Shown here piece by piece: positions 1 through 6,784 of a stretch of 8,501 nt of DNA (its first letter is position 1; every line of letters starts with the position of its first letter). Source of the DNA: Oribacterium sp. UBA6992 (GTDB lineage: Bacteria; Bacillota; Clostridia; Lachnospirales; Lachnospiraceae); the NCBI GenBank assembly GCA_002449915.1, contig DJXY01000082.1, forward strand, positions 1-8,501. Reading direction: 5' to 3'. Under the pieces are notes generated by a model that ran no database searches, was not told the DNA's origin, and was given only the letters and a program-made list of their open reading frames with translations. The translations under genes and the position numbers were made by a program.

Positions 1-184
1 CGATGCGTTGAAAGAAAAAATGCTGTCCTTTGGCGCACTTAACTCTATGATGTCAGGCTCCGGATCAACGGTATTTGGCATTTTTGACAATGCAGCCAAA
101 GCCAAGCTGTGTTATGAGTCGCTCCGGTTTGGTAAAGACCGTGAGCTTGCAAAACAGGTATATCTCACTGAACCCTGGAGGTGA
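1..184 (+). CDS. ispE: 4-diphosphocytidyl-2-C-methyl-D-erythritol kinase, C-terminal end (partial)
   Basis: The reading frame opens at base 2, has no start codon in the window and ends with TGA at 182-184, giving the last 60 residues. The key stretch is MMSGSGSTVFGIF, the glycine/serine-rich C-terminal motif of GHMP kinases in the form typical of IspE. IspE is a cytosolic enzyme that phosphorylates the 2-hydroxyl of CDP-methylerythritol with ATP, the fourth step of the methylerythritol phosphate route to isoprenoids. The tail after the motif (AKAKLCYESLRFGKDRELAKQVYL) has the usual final helix and strand. The substrate-binding and ATP-loop regions lie upstream of the window. The next gene starts 3 bases after the stop, so the two are almost certainly co-transcribed. 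Another GHMP kinase is possible but less likely given this motif. Confidence 0.88.
   Translation, partial: DALKEKMLSFGALNSMMSGSGSTVFGIFDNAAKAKLCYESLRFGKDRELAKQVYLTEPWR
177..183 (+). promoter_or_regulatory. Shine-Dalgarno of the GntR gene, overlapping the ispE stop codon
   Basis: GGAGGTG at 177-183 is a near-perfect complement to the 16S rRNA 3' end, and lies 4 bases before the ATG at 188. It covers the last sense codons and most of the TGA of ispE. A ribosome finishing ispE would therefore sit on this site, which suggests translational coupling. It also fixes the regulator's start at 188. Confidence 0.8.
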
Positions 185-187
185 AAA

Positions 188-916
188 ATGAGTGATTTTA
201 CAGTTAATATGAATGAATATCTCCCGCTTCGGGATCTCGTCTTTAATACCCTGCGTCAGGCGATATTAAAGGGAGAGCTGAAGCCCGGTGAGCGTTTGAT
301 GGAAATACAGCTTGCAGAGAAGCTCGGTGTTTCCAGAACCCCGATCCGGGAAGCAATCCGGAAGCTGGAGCTGGAGGGTCTGGTCCTGATGATCCCAAGG
401 AAGGGTGCCGAGGTTGCCAAGATTTCGCACAAGTCTCTGCAGGATGTGCTGGAGGTCCGCGGCGCTCTGGAAGAGCTTGCCACGGATCTTGCCTGCCAGC
501 GGATCACGGACGAGGAGCTTGAGAGTCTCCGTAAAGCGGAGGCACATTTTAAGCAGGTGGTCAGCTCCGGTGGCAATGAAATGCAGATTGCAGAGGCAGA
601 CGAGGCATATCACGACATCATTTATAATGCATCCGGAAATAAAAAGCTGGTGCAGATGATCAATAATCTCCGGGAGCAGATGTACCGGTATCGCCTGGAA
701 TACATTAAAGACGAGGCAAAACGCGGTACACTCATTTCCGAGCATGAAAAAATCCTGGAAGCAATCCGTCTTCGGGATATTATCCGTGCCAAGGCATTAA
801 TGAAAGAGCATATTGATAATCAGGAAATGACCGTATCCAGAAATCTCGAGGAAGGCGAGGAGGAAGAAGAATCCGCCAAACCCAAAGCCGGAACCCACGC
901 ACAGAAAAAAGCATAA
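188..916 (+). CDS. GntR-family transcriptional regulator, FadR/FCD subfamily
   Basis: A 242-residue DNA-binding regulator. Residues ~12-78 form the GntR winged helix-turn-helix: AILKGELKPGERL, then the recognition-helix region LAEKLGVSRTPIREAIRKLE, then the wing LVLMIPRKGAEV. Residues ~83-215 form the all-helical FCD ligand domain. Its expected metal ligands are visible as D138, H142 (DEAYH), H186 (SEHEKI) and H208 (KEHID). FCD domains typically bind small organic acids, often through a metal ion. The effector here cannot be read from the sequence. After the FCD domain the protein ends in an acidic run (EEGEEEEE, 221-228) and a short Lys/Ala tail, beyond the usual fold and probably disordered. 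It follows ispE by 3 bases, so it is expressed with isoprenoid synthesis, though no functional link is shown. The start is set by the strong site at 177-183. Confidence 0.93.
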   Translation: MSDFTVNMNEYLPLRDLVFNTLRQAILKGELKPGERLMEIQLAEKLGVSRTPIREAIRKLELEGLVLMIPRKGAEVAKISHKSLQDVLEVRGALEELATDLACQRITDEELESLRKAEAHFKQVVSSGGNEMQIAEADEAYHDIIYNASGNKKLVQMINNLREQMYRYRLEYIKDEAKRGTLISEHEKILEAIRLRDIIRAKALMKEHIDNQEMTVSRNLEEGEEEEESAKPKAGTHAQKKA

Positions 917-975
917 TAATCGTAAAGCCCCCGGCGGATATTTTGTCCGCCAGGGGGATTAATTTATTACGATTA
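917..975 (+). terminator. Rho-independent terminator after the GntR gene, possibly bidirectional
   Basis: CCCCCGGCGGA (928-938) pairs with TCCGCCAGGGGG (946-957): 11 base pairs, one bulged A at 952, and a 7-base loop. It is followed by the T-rich but broken tract ATTAATTTATT. An outer 9-base inverted repeat, TAATCGTAA (917-925) and TTACGATTA (967-975), could extend the structure. It sits just after the GntR stop and faces the converging YhaN-like gene ending at 1095. The GC-rich core pairs equally well in either direction, but neither side has a clean T-run, so efficiency is uncertain. Confidence 0.75.
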
Positions 976-1094
976 CTGTATCACATGCATCTCTAGCGCC
1001 AGTAGTTTACGTTTCACCGGTTGATCCCATATAGCCGGTCTGTATCTATGCATATATTAAGATTTATATCTGCTTATACCTGTAGCTTCCCGTT

Positions 1095-3236
1095 TTACCG
1101 TCGGCTTTCATGGCAGGTAAAATACAAAATCTGATACTCTTCCGCAATGCAGTTTAAAAAACGGATCGCCCTTCTGAGCTTATCCTCATCCAGATTGACA
1201 AACGGGTCGTCCAGCAGGATAAAGGGATGCTCCTCCGGATACATCGCTTCGATCCATGCCATCCTGCGGCAGATAGACACAAGGTCCTGGCAGCCATCAC
1301 TTAACGTCGATGTCGTATGGCTTGCTCCATCAGATACCAGTATGAGATTGTAATCCGCATCCATCCGGTATGGCACATCCTCACTCCCGGTCATCATCTG
1401 ATAATACTTCCGGAATGCCTGCATCAGGGGTTCCATATATGCTCCGGAGAATTTCTCCTTGGCAGCCGCAAGATGATCCCGGGTAAGCACCAGCAGTGCA
1501 TATCGCTTTTCCAGCTCTGAAAGCTCTCCTTTTTTTGCCTGATATGTCCTTTCCTTTTCCGAGAGCTCCGTAAGCCTCTGCTGAAGCTCTGTGATCTCTC
1601 CCCCTGTGGCACGGATCACATCCGCTGCATGATTGCGTTGTTCCGTCGTCGCGGTAAGAATCCTGCTGAGTCCTGCCAGCGATTCGGTCTCTCCTGCAGG
1701 CTTTTTAAGCCCGGCATAGCGCGATACATCATGCGATTCCTCAAAGGAATCCCTTTCTCTTGTTTTCTGGTAAAGCTTCTGCTCACATACATTCAGGTCA
1801 CTCAGCCGATGATAGCGGATCAGATCGCGTCCAAGCTTACGCAGCAGTACAAAGCGGTTAGGATGCCTCCTTTCCAGCTCATCCTCCCCGGTGTCTCCCG
1901 TTTCAAGCTCCTCCTGTTCTGCCCCGGGATAGTCAAAATCCGGATAAAACCCGCCAAGGAAGCGATTGACTTTGCCATTGAGCCGTGCAATCTCATGGGA
2001 AATCCTGGTTTCTCTTTCCGAAATATCTTCATTGACTCCGGAAGCAGGATGGGAAGCCGCTCCAAGAAGCATGGATACAATACCTATGCCCAGTACTAGA
2101 GCTCCCGGCATAGGCTGAGACGTTAGAACCAGCAGCACGATGCCCGCCATCACAAGGAGTACGCCAGGCAGCAGTCGATAGATTGAAAGCTTTTTTCCGG
2201 GACTATGCTTATATTCTTGCAGGAGCTTTCGTTCTCTCTCATTTAAAAAGCGGACCCTGAGCAGCTCCTTTTCCGTTTGTTGGAGATCCTCCTCTGTAGG
2301 GAATCCATGTTCAAATGTCTGTGTAAGCCGGTTGAGCTCAATCGAAGCCTGCCGGAGTTTATCCTCCTCTGACATTTCAGAATCCGCACCGCTAAAGCAT
2401 CTCTCAAGATCAGCCTCAAGCTCCGCACGAAGCTCCTCGATATCCTCCCGGATGCGATCATACTGCGCCTTCTCAGACGCCAGGTCCTGATACCGGGACA
2501 ATGCCTGGAAGCGTCTTTGTATTTCCTCAATATCCCGGCTTAGCTTAATACTTTGCTCTCTCGCCTTGCAAAGCGTGCTGCCGGCATGCTCCATCCGTGC
2601 CTCAAGCTCCTTCTGCGGCTTCAATTCCCCCTCGAGCTTCTCAAGCTCAAGCCTTAGCCGGAAGATGCTTCCGGTACGCCGGTTCGGAGAAACGGCGTTG
2701 ATTTCATCCCTGAGTTTCGCGGAAACCCGGGCATACTGACCCATATCATCCGCATCCGCCTCCACATTTCCGATCTTTGCATGGATATCTGAGGTCACAG
2801 AGGATGCCACTGCCTGCTGCCCGATAAAAATTGTATTACGGAATGATTCCTCATCCATCTGAAATAATTCCGCTCCGATATTTTCCGTATAATCCTGAGA
2901 TGCGAGATTCGTCTCCGCATTGTAAAGAGTAAACCGGTCCTGGCTTTTACGCTCTCCAAAGACTCTCTCAATACGATAGGACTTAGTACGTGTCGTAAAT
3001 GTCAGCTGACCACCAAACACACCTCCCTGCCAGGGCATGTATCTTTTCCGGTCATTTTCACTCTCCTCCGTCTTCCTCTCACCGGACAGACCGTAAAACA
3101 TAACCCGGATAAACGCGGCAAGCGTACTTTTACCGGCACCGTTTTCCTTAAGATAGGTATTCAGTCCATCCGTAAAGGAGAGATCCAGATCATGGAGCCG
3201 CCCGAAATTTGCAATATGACAACTGATGAGCTTCAT
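1095..3236 (-). CDS. YhaN-like coiled-coil ATPase with a membrane hairpin (SbcC/Rad50-related)
   Basis: A 713-residue split ATPase of the Rad50/SMC type. The N-terminal lobe (1-~180) begins MKLISCHIANFGRL and has the P-loop KENGAGKST at 30-38 and a Q-loop glutamine at Q140 (FIGQQ). Charged coiled-coil arms fill ~185-345 and ~400-600. Between them two hydrophobic segments at ~352-372 and ~377-395, separated by a short turn, form a predicted transmembrane hairpin. The C-terminal lobe has the signature TLSDGCQD (644-651), Walker B FILLDD (672-677), D-loop NLD (681-683) and a switch histidine H709. There is no CxxC zinc hook, and it is shorter than SbcC (about 1,000 residues or more). YhaN-type proteins pair with a YhaO-type nuclease. 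Here the start overlaps that gene's stop (ATGA), with GGGGAG six bases upstream of the ATG. Likely role: DNA end or repair processing at the membrane. The family assignment is firm, the job is inference. Confidence 0.85.
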   Translation of the reverse strand: MKLISCHIANFGRLHDLDLSFTDGLNTYLKENGAGKSTLAAFIRVMFYGLSGERKTEESENDRKRYMPWQGGVFGGQLTFTTRTKSYRIERVFGERKSQDRFTLYNAETNLASQDYTENIGAELFQMDEESFRNTIFIGQQAVASSVTSDIHAKIGNVEADADDMGQYARVSAKLRDEINAVSPNRRTGSIFRLRLELEKLEGELKPQKELEARMEHAGSTLCKAREQSIKLSRDIEEIQRRFQALSRYQDLASEKAQYDRIREDIEELRAELEADLERCFSGADSEMSEEDKLRQASIELNRLTQTFEHGFPTEEDLQQTEKELLRVRFLNERERKLLQEYKHSPGKKLSIYRLLPGVLLVMAGIVLLVLTSQPMPGALVLGIGIVSMLLGAASHPASGVNEDISERETRISHEIARLNGKVNRFLGGFYPDFDYPGAEQEELETGDTGEDELERRHPNRFVLLRKLGRDLIRYHRLSDLNVCEQKLYQKTRERDSFEESHDVSRYAGLKKPAGETESLAGLSRILTATTEQRNHAADVIRATGGEITELQQRLTELSEKERTYQAKKGELSELEKRYALLVLTRDHLAAAKEKFSGAYMEPLMQAFRKYYQMMTGSEDVPYRMDADYNLILVSDGASHTTSTLSDGCQDLVSICRRMAWIEAMYPEEHPFILLDDPFVNLDEDKLRRAIRFLNCIAEEYQILYFTCHESRR

Positions 3237-4354
3237 AGGCTCTCCCCTCTCAGGAGGCGGATTCCCATCTCAATCACCTCTGCTTTGGCGTCATCCGGAA
3301 GCCTGCTGTCTCCCATAACCGATCTCACAAACTCCCCCTTAAGACTCTTGTCGTTCTGAAACCTCTCCGGGTGCAGAGATAGCCTTGTTTCATCCATGAT
3401 TCTGACAAAAAAGCCTCTCCCCGCAAACGCCGTCCTAAGATAGGTCATATTTTTATCCGCATCCATCTCCAGCTCACCCGTAAGCGTAATCTGATAGAGA
3501 TCCCGCTCTTGATATTCAGGACGCATCAGTGCCGTGCGAATGCTTCCTGCCATGGCTTCACTCGTTTCATCCCCGGTAACGGAAACATTCAACGACCAGT
3601 AATGACGGGACGCGATATCCACTCTCTGACGAGACATGACTCCGGAGGTCTCATTTACATCAAGCAGCACAAAGCTCCTGCTGCCGCACTCATCAAATCC
3701 CCGTCCCTCAAGGCAGCCGGCATAGCACCAGGTTCCTCTCCCGTCAAGCTGTCCCTCACAGGGCTGATGGATATGTCCAAGCGCCAGATAGTCAATATTT
3801 CTGTTTCTTAAATCTGTAAGTGAAATCCGAGGCGCCGAGACGTTTTTAACTTGAGCACCTGCGCCGGAGCCTGCATGATACTCCGTTACTTCTCCATGCA
3901 GCATGACAATATTACAATCCTGCTTCCGCAAGACAAGTCCGTCTGCGAGCGGTTCCGGCATCTCCTCCGGAAGCTCCCGTCCTGCAATGACAATCCTGTC
4001 CGAAAGCCGGTATTTTTTCCATTTTCTGTCAAACGTAAAGAGATTGCGAGACCTCTCCTCCAGGAGATTTAAGAAGCTGTCCTCATCGTGATTTCCTCTC
4101 AGATAAAAGAAGGCAATGTACGGATGATGCCGGATCGAGTCCAGCACTGTCTGCATCGTAGTACGGCTCACCGCCGCAGAATCAAACATATCTCCGGCAA
4201 TGAGAACTGCACGTACCTTATACTTCCCGGCATACTCCATAAGAGACATCCAGGTATGAAGCAGCTCCTGTCGTCTCACCTCTGCCTGTTCTTCTGTAAG
4301 GTTTCCCGTCATCCTGCTGTCAAGATGCAGATCCGCCGTATGAATCAGTTTCAT
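3233..4354 (-). CDS. YhaO/SbcD-like metallophosphoesterase (putative DNA repair exonuclease)
   Basis: 373 residues with every core motif of the calcineurin-like/Mre11 phosphoesterase fold: DLH (D8, H10), GDMFD (54-58), GNHD (87-90), LHGE (H153) and GHIH (193-196). These bind two metal ions, usually manganese, used to cut DNA. The segment after ~250 is the capping/C-terminal domain, ending in a YhaO-like RLLRGESL tail. Start choice: an ATG at 4381 would add nine residues, but has no ribosome site and would lie only about 11 bases from the predicted transcription start. The ATG at 4354 has AGGA nine bases upstream and begins MKLIHTADLHLDS, exactly where the family begins. The stop overlaps the ATPase start by 4 bases, so the two products are probably made in fixed ratio and work as a Mre11/Rad50-like complex. 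No key residue is missing. Confidence 0.88.
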   Translation of the reverse strand: MKLIHTADLHLDSRMTGNLTEEQAEVRRQELLHTWMSLMEYAGKYKVRAVLIAGDMFDSAAVSRTTMQTVLDSIRHHPYIAFFYLRGNHDEDSFLNLLEERSRNLFTFDRKWKKYRLSDRIVIAGRELPEEMPEPLADGLVLRKQDCNIVMLHGEVTEYHAGSGAGAQVKNVSAPRISLTDLRNRNIDYLALGHIHQPCEGQLDGRGTWCYAGCLEGRGFDECGSRSFVLLDVNETSGVMSRQRVDIASRHYWSLNVSVTGDETSEAMAGSIRTALMRPEYQERDLYQITLTGELEMDADKNMTYLRTAFAGRGFFVRIMDETRLSLHPERFQNDKSLKGEFVRSVMGDSRLPDDAKAEVIEMGIRLLRGESL

Positions 4355-4398
4355 AAATATAATTCCTGCCTCGCTCATCATGCAAACATTTGTACTTG

Positions 4399-4427
4399 AT
4401 TATACTATGCTTTACTTAGCGTGGCAA
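4399..4427 (-). promoter_or_regulatory. Sigma-A-type promoter of the yhaO-yhaN operon
   Basis: On the minus strand, TTGCCA (4427-4422, five of six to TTGACA) and TATAAT (4404-4399, perfect) are separated by exactly 17 bases. Transcription should begin near 4392, leaving a leader of about 38 bases before the ATG at 4354. The promoter lies between the ltrA stop and the nuclease gene, so this operon can be transcribed independently, probably constitutively. No clear operator repeat is seen around it. Confidence 0.78.
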
Positions 4428-4475
4428 GGTCGACAAGATGACTCCTGAGACACAACCTGCCGGAGCTCTGCCGGA

Positions 4476-5627
4476 TTACTCCAGATAACCACCGAACTGA
4501 AGCTTTTTTAAACGTCCTTTGTGCGTATGAATTGCAAAAATCAGAATTCCATACACCATGATAATGGTTGCCAGTCCTCCCACAATCATGCTATTGCCGC
4601 CCAGCAGCATAAACAGGGCATACATCAGAAGGATACTGAATACAATACCGATAAACTGTCCGTCTTTATGGAACGCCGGCTTGCAGTACTGCTCCGTTAA
4701 GAGAATCAGGCAGTAGTAGGCAGCCATAGTCAGCACAAGAAACAGCGACTTTTGAAACTCCACCATCCCCTCCGAAGCCCTTGCCACAAGCTCCAGGGCA
4801 ATGGTTGTAGAGTTAATCGCCAGGATCAGAGCAACATGAATCGTGAGATAACCAAGTCCCGATGTATTACGGTTATGATCCAGTACGTTATCATAAAAGA
4901 AGCCGTAAAGGAGGAACATACCGATCACAATCAGAAACGCCATGACGTTATGGATCAGGCTTTGTTGCTCTGTAAAAAATGAGGAAATGCCTATAATCAT
5001 TTCTCCAAAGGTAAGAATCACAAGCAGGAGACATCTCTCGGACAGATGCGGAAAGTCGACAGACCGCTGCCGATAGAGCCTGTGCTCCAGAGCCTTGGCT
5101 ATATAACCAAAAATAAGTGCCACAGGCGAAACAACGATTCCGGTAAGCTGATGGATCGGTATGGACAAAAGGATAATTACCGCCTCCACAAGCATGGTAA
5201 TACAATTGGACCGGAGGATCCGGTGATCCAGCTCGTCAAGATGTGTGCCAAAATACATCTTATCCCAGTTACGATACGCAAGATTCAGCATAATCAGTCC
5301 CCATGCTCCATGGTATCGGATATAATGATTCAGCCACTCACTGTTGGCTCCATCCGCCATATAGTACAGGAGGTACATGTTGATAAAAATACTGATATAA
5401 TCACGCAGTGACTTCCGCCCATAACGGTTAAAAAACATGGTTGTATTGTACCAGACCTGCAGGATGACTACCGTTAAAAATAAAAAAGTAGCAATCAGTC
5501 CCAGCGGTGGAAAGCCCTCAACGTCATGAAATAGCGCATTGATCGTACGCAGACTGTATACAAAAATAAGATCATAAAAAAGCTCGACATACTCAACCTT
5601 TTTTTCGACTTTTTTGCCCTGATCCAT
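4476..5627 (-). CDS. LtrA-family (low temperature requirement A) multi-pass membrane protein
   Basis: 383 residues, strongly hydrophobic, with roughly ten to twelve membrane segments (approximately 13-33, 41-60, 76-93, 105-119, 139-158, 161-179, 199-217, 226-245, 258-281, 293-311, 324-343, 347-366). Family marks are VEYVELFYDLIFVYSL (11-26), the LSERCLLLVILTFGEMIIGI region (195-214, conserved Glu-Arg and Gly-Glu) and LGYLTIHVALILAI (258-271). The tail is basic and short (KGRLKKLQFGGYLE). LtrA is named for a Listeria gene needed for growth in the cold. Its biochemical activity is not established, so no substrate should be inferred. Start: ATG at 5627, with GGGGGA about nine bases upstream. No neighbour appears to be a partner: purC upstream is cut off by a terminator and the operon downstream has its own promoter, so this looks like a single-gene unit. 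No clear terminator follows it. Confidence 0.85.
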   Translation of the reverse strand: MDQGKKVEKKVEYVELFYDLIFVYSLRTINALFHDVEGFPPLGLIATFLFLTVVILQVWYNTTMFFNRYGRKSLRDYISIFINMYLLYYMADGANSEWLNHYIRYHGAWGLIMLNLAYRNWDKMYFGTHLDELDHRILRSNCITMLVEAVIILLSIPIHQLTGIVVSPVALIFGYIAKALEHRLYRQRSVDFPHLSERCLLLVILTFGEMIIGISSFFTEQQSLIHNVMAFLIVIGMFLLYGFFYDNVLDHNRNTSGLGYLTIHVALILAINSTTIALELVARASEGMVEFQKSLFLVLTMAAYYCLILLTEQYCKPAFHKDGQFIGIVFSILLMYALFMLLGGNSMIVGGLATIIMVYGILIFAIHTHKGRLKKLQFGGYLE

Positions 5628-5707
5628 GGTGTATTATCCCCCTTAACGCATCCTGGACAGGCACATCCCGATCAAGCTGGGAAACGCCCGATACTATCTA
5701 CAAAAAC

Positions 5708-5736
5708 ACTATACTTTGGAAATCGACGCTTTTCAA
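5708..5736 (-). promoter_or_regulatory. Sigma-A-type promoter of the ltrA-like gene
   Basis: On the minus strand, TTGAAA (5736-5731) and TATAGT (5713-5708) each match the consensus at five of six positions, with a 17-base spacer. Transcription should start near 5701, giving a leader of about 73 bases to the ATG at 5627. The leader shows no riboswitch I recognise and only short, weak pairings. Confidence 0.7.
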
Positions 5737-5757
5737 TCATGGCATTTTATAAAATAC

Positions 5758-5788
5758 AAAAAAATGAGAGCAGGTTTCCCCACCCTCA
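5758..5788 (-). terminator. Rho-independent terminator of purC
   Basis: In the minus-strand RNA, UGAGGGUGGG (5788-5779) pairs over ten positions with CCUGCUCUCA (5774-5765) around a GAAA tetraloop (5778-5775), and seven U follow (5764-5758). Further A-U pairs can extend the base. Three of the ten pairs are G-U. In a plus-strand RNA these would be A-C mismatches, so the element should stop only transcription coming from purC. It lies about 115 bases past the purC stop. Confidence 0.82.
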
Positions 5789-5901
5789 CTTTTTAAAAAT
5801 GCGCGTTTTAAAAAACTGCAATTTATGTTTTAAATTGGTATTGTAAATTACTATGGGTTCCGTACAAAGAAGCTAAAGCAGTTTCACCCTAAAGCTTAGG
5901 A
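5789..5901. other. AT-rich non-coding stretch between purC and its terminator
   Basis: No credible gene is visible. It is the 3' untranslated part of the purC transcript. It holds several TTTTAAAA-like tracts (5790-5812) and a perfect 7-base inverted repeat CAATTTA (5819-5825) / TAAATTG (5831-5837) with a 5-base loop. The repeat is too AT-rich to be called a terminator or an operator with confidence. Confidence 0.5.
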
Positions 5902-6771
5902 TCAAAGCGTCTTGCCGGTCAGCATATGATATGCTTCACGATAGAGCTCCGCAGTCTTGTCAACAACCTCCTGCGGCAGTGTCGCATGATTATCCGGATT
6001 AGCCTTCAGCCAGTTTCTTACATACTGCTTGTCAAAGGATGACTGTCCCTGTCCTTCCTTATACTGATCCAGTCTCCAGAAGCGAGAAGAATCCGGGGTC
6101 AGCACCTCATCTGCCAAAATGACATTGCCATCCTCATCAAGACCAAACTCAAACTTTGTATCAGCAATGATAATGCCCTTGGAAAGTGCATAATCCGCGC
6201 ACTTCTTATATACGGCAATCGTTGCATCCTTAATCTTGGAAGCAATCTCCTTACCGCGTCCCGGAAAAACCTTTTCCAGCACATCAATCGACTGCTCAAA
6301 ATTAATGTTTTCGTCATGGTCTCCAAGCTCAGCCTTGGTCGATGGAGTATACAGCGGCTCCGGTAGCTTCTGGCACTCTACCAGTCCCTCCGGCAGCTTC
6401 ATACCGCAGATGGTTCCATCCTTTTTGTAGTTTTCCCATCCGGATCCGGTGATATAGCCGCGCACGATACATTCAATCGGGATCATGGTAAGCTTCTTAC
6501 ACAGAGTGGATCTGCCCTCAAATTTTTCATTCTGGAAAAACTCCGGCATATCCTTAACATCTACAGAGATCAGATCATTCGGAATCACATCCCTGGTAAG
6601 ATCAAACCAGAACTTGGACATCTGCGTCAGCACCTTGCCCTTATCCGTAATCTGATTGTTGAGAATGACATCAAATGCAGAAATCCGATCTGTTGCCACC
6701 ATTACAAGCTGATCGCCAAGATCATAGATTTCACGAACCTTACCTTCCTTAACAGGCTTAAATTCAGTCAT
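5902..6771 (-). CDS. purC: Phosphoribosylaminoimidazole-succinocarboxamide synthase (SAICAR synthetase)
   Basis: 289 residues. A cytosolic enzyme of de novo purine synthesis: it joins CAIR with L-aspartate using ATP to give SAICAR. Visible marks are the N-terminal ATP-binding loop EGKVREIY (9-16), DRISAFDV (28-35), the first family signature IPIECIVRGYITGS (97-110), the second signature IADTKFEFG (202-210) and EVLTPDSSRFW (222-232). The length matches the longer, yeast Ade1-like form rather than the ~240-residue Bacillus form. Start: an in-frame ATG at 6786 would add MEGIP, but it overlaps the ribosome site GGAGGG (6784-6779), which lies seven bases before the ATG at 6771, so 6771 is chosen. 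No other pur genes are adjacent, and no purine riboswitch is visible in the leader. A terminator lies about 115 bases downstream. Confidence 0.95.
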   Translation of the reverse strand: MTEFKPVKEGKVREIYDLGDQLVMVATDRISAFDVILNNQITDKGKVLTQMSKFWFDLTRDVIPNDLISVDVKDMPEFFQNEKFEGRSTLCKKLTMIPIECIVRGYITGSGWENYKKDGTICGMKLPEGLVECQKLPEPLYTPSTKAELGDHDENINFEQSIDVLEKVFPGRGKEIASKIKDATIAVYKKCADYALSKGIIIADTKFEFGLDEDGNVILADEVLTPDSSRFWRLDQYKEGQGQSSFDKQYVRNWLKANPDNHATLPQEVVDKTAELYREAYHMLTGKTL

Positions 6772-6784
6772 TGGAATACCCTCC
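6772..6784 (-). promoter_or_regulatory. purC ribosome binding site deciding the start
   Basis: GGAGGG (6784-6779 on the minus strand) with a 7-base spacer to the ATG at 6771. The alternative ATG at 6786 shares its G with this site and has no ribosome site of its own. The site lies inside one arm of a 12-base inverted repeat, so it could be masked in longer transcripts. Confidence 0.8.

Noticed and set aside
1016..1039. ACCGG...CCGGT inverted repeat as a terminator for the YhaN-like gene
   Set aside because: A five-pair stem with a 14-base loop and no T-run. It is more likely chance.
1629..2099. A 156-codon plus-strand frame inside the YhaN-like gene
   Set aside because: It is a shadow of the real gene. 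Its apparent hydrophobicity has no independent support and no ribosome site precedes it.
1095..4354. Calling the pair classical SbcC and SbcD
   Set aside because: The ATPase is too short, lacks the CxxC zinc hook, and has a membrane hairpin instead. The YhaN/YhaO type fits better.
4352..4381. An upstream ATG at 4381 as start of the YhaO-like gene
   Set aside because: It lacks a ribosome site, would sit about 11 bases from the predicted transcription start, and adds nine residues before the normal family N-terminus. The ATG at 4354 has AGGA at good distance.
4460..4474. CCGG-AGCTCTG-CCGG as a terminator for the ltrA-like gene
   Set aside because: The stem is only four pairs, its arms are self-palindromic, and no T-run follows on either strand.
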